Below are positions 42,359-49,136 of a stretch of 49,136 nt of DNA, piece by piece. How positions within the stretch are numbered: position 1 is the first letter of the stretch; each line of letters begins with the position of its first letter. The translations under genes and the position numbers were made by a program. Below the pieces are notes generated by a model. That model was not told the origin of the DNA. It saw only the letters and a list, made by a program, of their open reading frames with translations, and did no database searches. Where the stretch lies: assembly GCA_964437825.1 (NCBI GenBank), contig CAYTIH010000014.1, positions 1 through 49,136 on the forward strand, in the 5' to 3' direction. The stretch is from JBJFCE01 sp964437825. GTDB taxonomy: Bacteria; Bacillota; Clostridia; Lachnospirales; Lachnospiraceae.

Positions 42359-43534
42359 CTATTGTGCCAGAAGATTAACATTCATAAAATAATCAATATA
42401 TCGTTCTACACTCTCCCAGATGATAACATCCGGCTGATACTCCTCCAGCATGGACATTTGAAATTCTCCCGTCCGAACCGCATATACCTCTTTATAATAG
42501 GGCTGCGCCACTACGGAAAGAAATCCGGAAAAAGAATCACCTACAATCAGTACCACTTCATCCCGATACTGCGCCTGATCCACCGAGCTGACATCAAAGG
42601 CATACAGGGTGTCCGTACTGTAATCCTCCATGATGCCTGCAATGCTCGCAAGATCTCCCGCATAACCGTATCCGGTTTCCACAAAGCTCACACTCCCCGG
42701 GTCGGCATATGTTCCATATAACTGCGAGAACATTGTCTGTAATCCGACAAAAGCACCGATCTGATTCCAATGAGTATCCGTTTTATAATAAATCTGATAC
42801 TTTTCTTTTTCCGTCAAAAATTGTTCTTTCGGGAAAACATAGTTTAAATCCGTATTCTGCCAGAGATACTCTGCCACCTGATCCGCACGCGATTCTTCAT
42901 TTACCTTCGGAATTGTACCCGGCATATATTCCGGAAATACATTTTCTTTGTTTGGAATACCCATTATGACAAACTCGATCCCTTCGCTTTCGAAATAATT
43001 CCTCATTGCCGTGAGGTTATTCGCCATCGCCGAAAGCTCAGCATCCGTAAAATAATTAATTCCCATATAGTCATAAATCGGATGACCGTCGTTCTCCGTT
43101 TTATAAAACAACCATCCGTTTTTTCCAAGCAGAACCTGTGTGGATTCTATATAGGAATTTCCGGTGATCCATGCGGTTAAATCGGTGTTAAAAGCGATCA
43201 GGCTTTTTCTGAAATACAAACGCTCCGTAAAATCATTGATACTGCTTTGCACCGTTTCAAACCAGGTTTGCTTTTCCGCTTCCATATCTCCGGTATTATC
43301 CGATGTATCCGCATCTTCCTCTGTCTGTTCACCATCTGCTGCATCATTGTTTCCCTGCAGGGTTCCGTTTCCCTGCAATACGGCATTCCCGATCTGACTC
43401 TGATCCTCCGATCCCTTCGGGAGCAGGTCGGACACAATCGTAATAACAGGCATACATAAAATAAATATTATGAATACTGCCGCTATGAGTCTATCCCGAT
43501 TGATTTTGAAAAACAAAAAATCGTCTTTTTTCAT
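42359..43534 (-). CDS. DHHW/AlgX-like protein for polysaccharide O-acetylation
   Basis: 391 residues from the ATG at 43534 (MKKDDFLFFKINRDR); the frame extends to 43588 without a good site. One N-terminal helix (RLIAAVFIIFILCMPVITIVS), a low-complexity linker rich in N, G, D and E, then the SGNH-like domain with KTDTHWNQIGAF (the DxHW signature) and VVLIVGDSFSGF (catalytic serine motif GDS). Such proteins work outside the membrane with an MBOAT partner to put acetyl groups on a secreted polysaccharide. The partner is the next gene upstream. Confidence 0.87.
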   Translation of the reverse strand: MKKDDFLFFKINRDRLIAAVFIIFILCMPVITIVSDLLPKGSEDQSQIGNAVLQGNGTLQGNNDAADGEQTEEDADTSDNTGDMEAEKQTWFETVQSSINDFTERLYFRKSLIAFNTDLTAWITGNSYIESTQVLLGKNGWLFYKTENDGHPIYDYMGINYFTDAELSAMANNLTAMRNYFESEGIEFVIMGIPNKENVFPEYMPGTIPKVNEESRADQVAEYLWQNTDLNYVFPKEQFLTEKEKYQIYYKTDTHWNQIGAFVGLQTMFSQLYGTYADPGSVSFVETGYGYAGDLASIAGIMEDYSTDTLYAFDVSSVDQAQYRDEVVLIVGDSFSGFLSVVAQPYYKEVYAVRTGEFQMSMLEEYQPDVIIWESVERYIDYFMNVNLLAQ

Positions 43535-43616
43535 AGTATACTGAAAGCTTCCTTTCTCATTTGAGGGCACGCCTGCCCGGCTCGCCATTCACGCATATCA
43601 TAATAGTCCGGTACGT

Positions 43617-45026
43617 TTAAAAATTGAAATATATGAACGGGTTATACGCATTGTTACTGATAAAGGATACCGAAATAATCAATACTGCCAGTATCCCCAC
43701 AGCATACACGATATTCCAGACTTTGTATTTGGAAAGTTTTTCATCAAGCTTTTGTAATGCCGGTACGCAGCCGATCAGTGCGATCACGTAATAAAGCCAA
43801 TTCTGTCGCAAATATGCAGGAACCGTACTGTCAATCACACCCTTTGCGCCGATTCCGAACATGGCCTTAAGATAGGTAATCGCTTCACCCATGTTAAGAG
43901 AACGGAATAAAACCCATCCGATGATGACAAAAAACATCGTATAAATATGTCCGAACCAATGCTCTTTTTTGTTCAAACCGGTCAGCTTTTCAAAGGTCAG
44001 CAAAACAAAATACAGAAGTCCCCATGCAATAAACGTCCATGACGCCCCATGCCAGATACCGGTTAACGTCCATACAATGAACAGATTCAGCACCAGTCTT
44101 TTCTTGGATACGCGGCTGCCGCCAAGCGGAAAATACACATAATCCCGAAACCATGTCTCCAGGGATATATGCCATCTTCTCCAAAATTCAGAAACATTTT
44201 TTGCAATATAGGGATAACGGAAATTTTCTTCAAAACGAAATCCAAACATTTTTCCAAGACCGATAGCCATATCGGAATATCCGGAGAAATCAAAGAAAAT
44301 CTGAAATGTGTAGGAAATCGCTCCAAGCCATGCCATTAAGACAGAGGACTGAAACTCACCGCCAATCAGAAGATTAAAAGCAGCATCCGCAACCACGGCC
44401 ATATTATTTGCAATCAGTACTTTTTTGCCAAGACCTATACAAAAACGCGTTACGCCGGCCGAAAAATCCGAAAGATTCTCCTGTCTGTGTTCAATCTGCT
44501 CCGCCACGGTTTCATACCGGACAATCGGACCTGCAATCAGCTGCGGAAATAAAGAAATAAATAATCCGACCTGCAGCGGATTTTTCTGAACCTTTCCGTG
44601 TCCTCTGTATACATCAATGACATAGGACATTGCCTGAAAAGTAAAAAATGAAATGCCGATGGGAAGCTCTATCATCGGTACCACCAACGTCGTATGCAAA
44701 AATCTGTTCATATTGGCCACAACAAATCCGCTGTATTTAAACCATCCCAAAATTCCTATATTCGTAAGTACCATGAGCACCAATATGATTCTTGCTGCTG
44801 TCTTTTGCTCTCTGAAATGATCCGCAAGTATCCCATACAGCCAGTTTACAATAATGGTTCCGATCATCAGAAATACATAGACCGGTTCGCCCCATGCATA
44901 AAAGAAAAGGCTCGCAGCAAGCAGAAAAATATTTTTGAGTCTCCGGGTTTTTACTAAGAGACCGTAATAAATAACCAGTACAACCGGCAAAAAAACAAAT
45001 AGGAAAACCTCACTTGGGAAAAGCAT
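43617..45026 (-). CDS. MBOAT-family membrane O-acyltransferase (AlgI/PatA-like)
   Basis: 469 residues, about 11 helices. Family traits: MLFPSEVFLFVFLPVVLVIYY at the start, GISFFTFQAMSYVIDVYRG, NVSEFWRRWHISLETWFRDYVYFPLGGSR and the catalytic histidine in TGIWHGASWTFIAWG. It passes acetyl groups across the membrane for the DHHW protein to attach to a surface polysaccharide. The start is the ATG at 45026, 6 bases after GGAGG; an ATG at 45032 abuts the site and is less likely. It leads an operon with the DHHW and exonuclease genes. Confidence 0.92.
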   Translation of the reverse strand: MLFPSEVFLFVFLPVVLVIYYGLLVKTRRLKNIFLLAASLFFYAWGEPVYVFLMIGTIIVNWLYGILADHFREQKTAARIILVLMVLTNIGILGWFKYSGFVVANMNRFLHTTLVVPMIELPIGISFFTFQAMSYVIDVYRGHGKVQKNPLQVGLFISLFPQLIAGPIVRYETVAEQIEHRQENLSDFSAGVTRFCIGLGKKVLIANNMAVVADAAFNLLIGGEFQSSVLMAWLGAISYTFQIFFDFSGYSDMAIGLGKMFGFRFEENFRYPYIAKNVSEFWRRWHISLETWFRDYVYFPLGGSRVSKKRLVLNLFIVWTLTGIWHGASWTFIAWGLLYFVLLTFEKLTGLNKKEHWFGHIYTMFFVIIGWVLFRSLNMGEAITYLKAMFGIGAKGVIDSTVPAYLRQNWLYYVIALIGCVPALQKLDEKLSKYKVWNIVYAVGILAVLIISVSFISNNAYNPFIYFNF

Positions 45027-45053
45027 TATCATCCTCCATGAAATAAATCAGCT

Positions 45054-45085
45054 AAAAAGCCGCAGATTAATGTCTGCGGCTTTTT
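45054..45085 (-). terminator. Terminator hairpin in the leader of the O-acetylation operon
   Basis: A 13-bp stem AAAAAGCCGCAGA (45054-45066) / TCTGCGGCTTTTT (45073-45085), with the T-run on the minus strand ending 28 bases before the MBOAT start. The flanking genes diverge, so it does not serve a gene end; it lies in the MBOAT leader. It could act as an attenuator, or in the plus direction shield the LysR gene. Confidence 0.75.
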
Positions 45086-45149
45086 CATGTCCCCAAAGGG
45101 AATCGATATTCTTCCATACGATTCCGCACCAGAACATTTTATCTTTTTC

Positions 45150-45178
45150 ATCATAACACAAACTGCTTTGTTGCACAA
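45150..45178 (-). promoter_or_regulatory. Probable promoter of the O-acetylation operon
   Basis: Minus strand TTGTGC (45173-45178), 17 bases, TATGAT (45150-45155). It gives a leader of about 115 bases containing the hairpin at 45054-45085. The -35 is only half consensus. Confidence 0.5.
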
Positions 45179-45223
45179 GTCCGGGCGTTTGATGCACATT
45201 GGCTGCATTTTCGTCCGCTTTCA

Positions 45224-45252
45224 TTGATTTTGAAAAGATTGTCCTCTATAAT
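45224..45252 (+). promoter_or_regulatory. Promoter of the LysR-type regulator
   Basis: TTGATT (45224-45229), 17 bases, TATAAT (45247-45252), 34 bases upstream of the start codon. Confidence 0.75.
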
Positions 45253-45286
45253 AAAAGGCAATATAACCGAAACCAAGGAGAAAGCA

Positions 45287-46201
45287 ATGACTTTACAGCA
45301 GCTTAAATATATCATAACCGTTGCAGAGAAGGCTTCTTTAACCAAAGCAGCAAAAGAGCTTTATATTTCGCAGCCAAGCCTTACCAAAGCAATCAAAGAA
45401 CTGGAAACAGAAATGGGAATTACTATTTTTGACAGAACAAATAAAGGTATCAGCATTTCTAAGGACGGGGAGGAATTTCTTACCTATGCGAGACAGGTTA
45501 TCGAACAGGCGGCATTGCTTGAAGAAAAATACAAAAATCATTCTAACGTGAAACGTGAGTTTTGTGTATCCACACAACACTATTCTTTTGCGGTAAATGC
45601 TTTTGTCGATTTAATCAAAAATTGCGGAAGTGATCTTTATGATTTCAGCATAAGGGAAACACAGACCTATGAGATTATTGAAGATGTCGCAAGAATGAAA
45701 AGCGAGATTGGGATTTTGTATTACAATGATTTTAACAAGCCCATTCTGATGAAAGAAATAAAAGCAAATAACCTAAAATTCACGGAACTTTTTACGGCAA
45801 AGCCGCATATCTTTGTGAGTACGGGAAACCCTCTTGCAAAAAGGCAGAGCGTTACAATGGAAGAACTTGCGCCCTACCCTTATTTGTCTTTTGAGCAGGG
45901 GGAACATAATTCCTTTTACTACTCGGAAGAAATATTCAGTACGGTTATCCGTTCTAAAAATATTCGTGTAAGGGACAGGGCAACGCTCTTTAATTTGCTG
46001 ATTGGCTTGAATGGATACACTGTTTGTAGTGGTGTGATTGACAAGAAGCTGAACGGAAAAAATATAGTGGCTGTTCCATTGGAGGCGGAAGGCGATATGC
46101 ACATTGGCTTTTTGACGCACAGAAAAGCACATTTAAGCAGACTTGGGGAATTATATGTAGAAGCAATTAAGAAATATGCCATTCGTAATAAAATAGATTG
46201 A
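45287..46201 (+). CDS. LysR-family regulator, probably of metE
   Basis: 304 residues from the ATG at 45287 (MTLQQLKYIITVAE), with CAAGGAG 6 bases upstream; the frame from 45224 overlaps the promoter. Helix-turn-helix: GSLTKAAKELYISQPSLTKAIKELE-type sequence at about 15-45, then the LysR effector domain (about 90-295). Position directly before metE on the same strand suggests control of methionine synthesis, as for MetR-type regulators; the sensed compound, for example homocysteine, is inferred. Confidence 0.88.
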   Translation: MTLQQLKYIITVAEKASLTKAAKELYISQPSLTKAIKELETEMGITIFDRTNKGISISKDGEEFLTYARQVIEQAALLEEKYKNHSNVKREFCVSTQHYSFAVNAFVDLIKNCGSDLYDFSIRETQTYEIIEDVARMKSEIGILYYNDFNKPILMKEIKANNLKFTELFTAKPHIFVSTGNPLAKRQSVTMEELAPYPYLSFEQGEHNSFYYSEEIFSTVIRSKNIRVRDRATLFNLLIGLNGYTVCSGVIDKKLNGKNIVAVPLEAEGDMHIGFLTHRKAHLSRLGELYVEAIKKYAIRNKID

Positions 46202-46229
46202 ACTATCAGACAGAACATAACATTTTGCA

Positions 46230-46274
46230 CAGCACTTTTGCTATAACTTTAAGCTATGGCGAAGTGCTGTTTTT
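46230..46274 (+). terminator. Terminator of the LysR gene
   Basis: CAGCACTT (46230-46237) pairs with AAGTGCTG (46262-46269). An inner GCTATA/TATGGC stem extends the hairpin, and five T follow. It ends 7 bases before the metE -35 box. Confidence 0.85.
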
Positions 46275-46280
46275 ATGTAT

Positions 46281-46309
46281 TTTACAGCAAAAACCTGTTA
46301 GCGTATAAT
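46281..46309 (+). promoter_or_regulatory. Promoter of metE
   Basis: TTTACA (46281-46286), 17 bases, TATAAT (46304-46309). The leader of about 70 bases contains one small hairpin AGAAAAC/GTTTTCT (46342-46359). No S-box or T-box structure is visible. Confidence 0.8.
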
Positions 46310-46385
46310 CAAAAATCAGTAACTATGAAGAAGCAAACAAAAGAAAACCTGCGTTTTCTATTGCTATGAATGAAGGAGAGAAATG

Positions 46386-48668
46386 ATGTTTACATCGATT
46401 GTGGGTTATCCGAGGGTAGGAGCCCAAAGGGAACTAAAATTTGCTACTGAAAAATATTTTAAAAATGAAATTACTTCCGGCGAATTGCAACAGACAGCAA
46501 AGAATATCAGGAAAGAACAATGGGAAACTTTACAGGACAGCGGTCTTGACTTTATTCCCTCTAATGATTTTTCCTTTTATGACAATGTACTTGATACCGC
46601 TTACCTTTTTAATATTATCCCTGCACGGTATAGAGAACTTGGGCTGTCAAATCTTGACACTTATTTTGCAATGGCAAGAGGGTATCAAGGAGAGAACGGC
46701 GATGTAAAGGCGCTTGCCATGAAGAAATGGTTTAATACAAACTACCATTACATGGTGCCTGAAATTGACGATAGGACAGAAATAAAACTGACAGGCACAA
46801 AACCCTTTGATGAATACAACGAGGCAAAAGAACTCGGCATACAGACGAAATCCGTTATTGTCGGAGCATTTACCCTGTTAAAACTCCTCCGTTATACGGG
46901 GGAGAAAAATGCAAAGGATTATGCCGATGATATCATCGGGGCATACGCTGATTATATGGGCAGATTGGAAGTTCTTGGAACAGAATGGGTACAGTTTGAT
47001 GAGCCATATCTTGTCCATGATTTAGACGAGGAAGATATTGCCCTCTTTGAAAAACTCTATCAAAATATTTTAGGCAGAAAGGGGAATTTAAAAACAGTTT
47101 TACAGACCTATTTTGGCGATGTGCGTGATATATATGAAAAATTGTCGCAAATGGATTTTCACGCAGTCGGTCTTGATTTTATAGAGGGAAAACAGACTGC
47201 CGCCTTAATCGCAGAACACGGTTTCCCAAAAGACAAGCTGCTCTTTGCGGGAGTTGTGAACGGTAAAAATATTTGGCGGAATGATTACGGAAAAACACTT
47301 TCCCTGCTCAATGAACTGCGGGGAAAAGGAATAGGTATCGTTATCAGCACTTCATGCTCCCTGCTTCATGTTCCTTATACGCTGGATAATGAATCGAAGC
47401 TGACCGCAGAATATACAAGACATTTTTCCTTTGCACAGGAAAAACTGGTTGAGCTTGCCCATTTAAAAGAACTTGCAGACACAAAAAATTACGAGAAATC
47501 GAAACTGTTTCTTGAAAATGCCTCTCTTTTTGGAAATAGGGTAAACTGTACGAATGAGGCGGTGCAAAAGAGGGTAAGCAAGATAACAGAGCGTGATTTT
47601 ATACGTCTGCCTGCATTTGCGGAAAGGGAAAAAATACAGAAAGAAGAATTTGCGCTCCCGCTGTTCCCGACAACTACAATCGGTTCTTTCCCGCAGACTG
47701 CCGATGTAAAGGCGAACCGCACCGCATTTCGGAAAGGCAGCGTTGATGAAGCGGAATATACCGTCTTTAATCGTAAAAAAATTGCAGAGTGCGTTTCCTT
47801 GCAGGAACAGATCGGTCTTGACGTGCTTGTTCATGGGGAATATGAGCGGAATGACATGGTGGAGTATTTTGGCGAGCAGTTAAGCGGATATCTGTTTACG
47901 GAAAAAGCGTGGGTGCAGTCTTACGGTACACGCTGCGTAAAGCCGCCGATTATCTGGGGCGATGTTTCGAGAGAAAATCCGATGACGGTGGAATGGTCTG
48001 TTTATGCCCAGAGCCTTACGGAAAAACCAATGAAAGGAATGCTGACAGGTCCCGTCACACTCCTTAACTGGTCTTTCCCACGCGAGGACATTTCCATGAA
48101 AGAAAGCACTTTACAGATTGCGCTTGCAATCCGTGATGAGGTTATGGATTTGGAGGCAAACGGAATCAGAATTATCCAAGTTGATGAAGCTGCTTTGCGT
48201 GAAAAGCTGCCGCTTCGTAAATCTGACTGGTACAGCGAGTATCTTGACTGGGCAATTCCCGCATTCCGCCTTGTTCATAGTGGAGTAAAAGCGGAAACGC
48301 AGATACATACACATATGTGTTATAGTGAATTTTCGGATATTATCTCCGCCATTGATGATATGGATGCGGATGTGATTACTTTTGAGGCGTCCCGCTCGGA
48401 TTTGCTTATCTTGGATTCACTAAAAGAAAACAATTTTAAAACGGAAGTCGGTCCCGGCGTGTACGATATCCATTCGCCCCGTATCCCGTCTGTGGAGGAA
48501 ATAAAAACCGCCCTTCACAAAATGCTTGCAAAAATTGATGTGAAAAAATTGTGGGTAAATCCCGACTGCGGATTAAAAACAAGGGGTGTCAGCGAAACTA
48601 CGAAAAGTCTGGAAAATCTTGTTGCAGCGGCAAAAGAATTAAGAAATGAAAACTACGGAGCTGTTTGA
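46386..48668 (+). CDS. metE: Cobalamin-independent methionine synthase MetE
   Basis: Transfers the methyl group of 5-methyltetrahydropteroyl-polyglutamate to homocysteine; cytoplasmic. About 760 residues, the usual length. The N-terminal domain begins TSIVGYPRVGAQRELKFATEKY; the catalytic domain has LFPTTTIGSFPQT, the zinc ligands in IHTHMCYSEFSD and the C-terminal cysteine in VNPDCGLKTR. Two ATGs are adjacent (46383 and 46386); the second lies 7 bases after AAGGAG and is preferred. The stop overlaps the start of the metF remnant. Codon choice and base composition look slightly more A-rich than in the loci to the left. Confidence 0.95.
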   Translation: MFTSIVGYPRVGAQRELKFATEKYFKNEITSGELQQTAKNIRKEQWETLQDSGLDFIPSNDFSFYDNVLDTAYLFNIIPARYRELGLSNLDTYFAMARGYQGENGDVKALAMKKWFNTNYHYMVPEIDDRTEIKLTGTKPFDEYNEAKELGIQTKSVIVGAFTLLKLLRYTGEKNAKDYADDIIGAYADYMGRLEVLGTEWVQFDEPYLVHDLDEEDIALFEKLYQNILGRKGNLKTVLQTYFGDVRDIYEKLSQMDFHAVGLDFIEGKQTAALIAEHGFPKDKLLFAGVVNGKNIWRNDYGKTLSLLNELRGKGIGIVISTSCSLLHVPYTLDNESKLTAEYTRHFSFAQEKLVELAHLKELADTKNYEKSKLFLENASLFGNRVNCTNEAVQKRVSKITERDFIRLPAFAEREKIQKEEFALPLFPTTTIGSFPQTADVKANRTAFRKGSVDEAEYTVFNRKKIAECVSLQEQIGLDVLVHGEYERNDMVEYFGEQLSGYLFTEKAWVQSYGTRCVKPPIIWGDVSRENPMTVEWSVYAQSLTEKPMKGMLTGPVTLLNWSFPREDISMKESTLQIALAIRDEVMDLEANGIRIIQVDEAALREKLPLRKSDWYSEYLDWAIPAFRLVHSGVKAETQIHTHMCYSEFSDIISAIDDMDADVITFEASRSDLLILDSLKENNFKTEVGPGVYDIHSPRIPSVEEIKTALHKMLAKIDVKKLWVNPDCGLKTRGVSETTKSLENLVAAAKELRNENYGAV

Positions 48669-48941
48669 TAAAAAAGCGGTGCTGTCTTTTGAGGTCTTTC
48701 CTCCCAAGCTCGATGCGCCGATTGACACAATTTATAAAACGCTTGATACGGATATTCGTGTTCCTGTCGAGATAAGTACGGCGATAATCCAATCGCTATG
48801 CGGGATGCAGGAACTGCATATGCAATAAACCAGATTGCGGATTTGGTTGCACACGGTGTTCATGGAATACATCTTTATACTATGAATAATGCCTATATTG
48901 CAAACAAGATTTATGAGGCGGTACATAGCCTAATTTCTTAA
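48646..48941 (+). pseudogene. metF: metF remnant with a large internal deletion
   Basis: The first ~38 codons (ELFDKKAVLSFEVFPPKLDAP through IYKTL) are the N-terminus of methylenetetrahydrofolate reductase. After about 48760 the sequence changes frame and continues as YGDNPIAMRDAGTAYAINQ through HGIHLYTMNNAYIANKIYEAVHSLIS and a stop at 48939-48941, the C-terminus of the same enzyme. About 200 middle residues, including the flavin site, are missing. The start overlaps the end of metE by 23 bases, as in an intact metE-metF operon. Reading in the first frame stops at 48826-48828, giving only 60 residues. Confidence 0.88.
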
Positions 48942-48960
48942 AACTCAAATTATATAAGGT

Positions 48961-48992
48961 AAACGCCTGCGATACAGACATCGCAGGCGTTT
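48961..48992 (+). terminator. Terminator after the metE-metF unit
   Basis: A 13-bp stem 48961-48973 (AAACGCCTGCGAT) / 48980-48992, with short T/A-rich flanks on both sides, so it may work in both directions. Confidence 0.75.
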
Positions 48993-49000
48993 AAAGTTTA

Positions 49001-49136
49001 TTACCACACTTCCAGGCTATCCTCTGCATCAACCCACATTTGCAAATTGTCATCAAGTGCCAATAAATCCATTGGGAATCCGATGGTGTGTCCACGCTTA
49101 TGGGTACATTATAGGTCCAATCATTCTCTGTTCCCG
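49001..49136 (-). pseudogene. 3' end of an unidentified gene, probably frameshifted
   Basis: The minus strand ends with a frame reading MDLLALDDNLQMWVDAEDSL and stop at 49001-49003. This frame meets a stop at about 49110. A different frame carries TENDWTYNVPISVDTPSDS up to about 49078, and the two join naturally with a one-base shift near 49075-49085. No family is recognised. Because only 136 bases are visible, a sequencing error or two unrelated frames are possible. Confidence 0.4.

Noticed and set aside
46202..46382. S-box or T-box riboswitch before metE
   Set aside because: The only large hairpin is the LysR terminator, upstream of the metE promoter. The leader after the promoter is about 70 bases with a single small stem.
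48646..48828. 60-codon frame as a small protein gene
   Set aside because: Its first part is the metF N-terminus, and the rest is read out of frame across a deletion.
1..49136. CRISPR array, phage genes or complete insertion sequence
   Set aside because: No regularly spaced repeats, cas genes, integrase, capsid or transposase frames were seen on either strand.

Overview
The window looks like chromosomal DNA of a moderate-GC, anaerobic Firmicute, most likely a Lachnospiraceae-type gut clostridium. The signs are GGAGG-type ribosome sites, TTG and GTG starts, TTGACA/TATAAT promoters, a class I two-subunit fumarase, a YesM/YesN two-component pair, an LplB/LplC-type sugar transporter and surface proteins anchored by a C-terminal membrane helix. 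The species assignment is inference.

Layout. Positions 1-5.8 kb: two tandem strong leftward promoters at the edge (probably for an rRNA operon outside the window), a small membrane protein, tRNA-Ser(GCU) with its own promoter and terminator, plsC, a DUF362 ferredoxin-like protein with both fumarase subunits (a stack of hairpins lies between the fumarase genes), a membrane protein and a GtrA protein. Positions 5.9-16.2 kb: trmB followed by a ten-gene Mrp/Mbh-type cation/proton antiporter operon. It carries four successive NuoL/M/N-like subunits and an MbhE-MrpB fusion, with no hydrogenase or dehydrogenase catalytic gene beside it. 16.4-17.9 kb: a D,D-carboxypeptidase with an arginine-rich tail.

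Positions 17.9-38.3 kb form a glycan-use locus. It holds a decayed solute-binding lipoprotein gene, a 267-bp MITE-like element, an intracellular GH29 alpha-L-fucosidase, a YesN-type regulator, a membrane-anchored GH5 endoglucanase with BIG2 domains, YesL (DUF624), an intact solute-binding protein with two permeases, a pyrroline-5-carboxylate-reductase-like protein, a large repeat-containing surface protein, a YesM-type histidine kinase and a YicI-like GH31 alpha-xylosidase. Endoglucanase, alpha-xylosidase and alpha-fucosidase together fit fucosylated xyloglucan: cutting outside the cell, import of oligosaccharides, and trimming in the cytoplasm. The substrate is inferred. The surface protein shares a domain type with the GH5 enzyme and is the best candidate here for an undescribed glycan-binding component.

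Positions 38.3-45.0 kb: a GntR-controlled ABC-2 exporter operon with a palindromic operator on its promoter, a DEDDh exonuclease, and a DHHW/MBOAT polysaccharide O-acetylation pair preceded by a terminator hairpin in its leader. Positions 45.2-49.1 kb: a LysR regulator, metE, a metF gene reduced to its two ends, and a probably frameshifted gene tail at the right edge.
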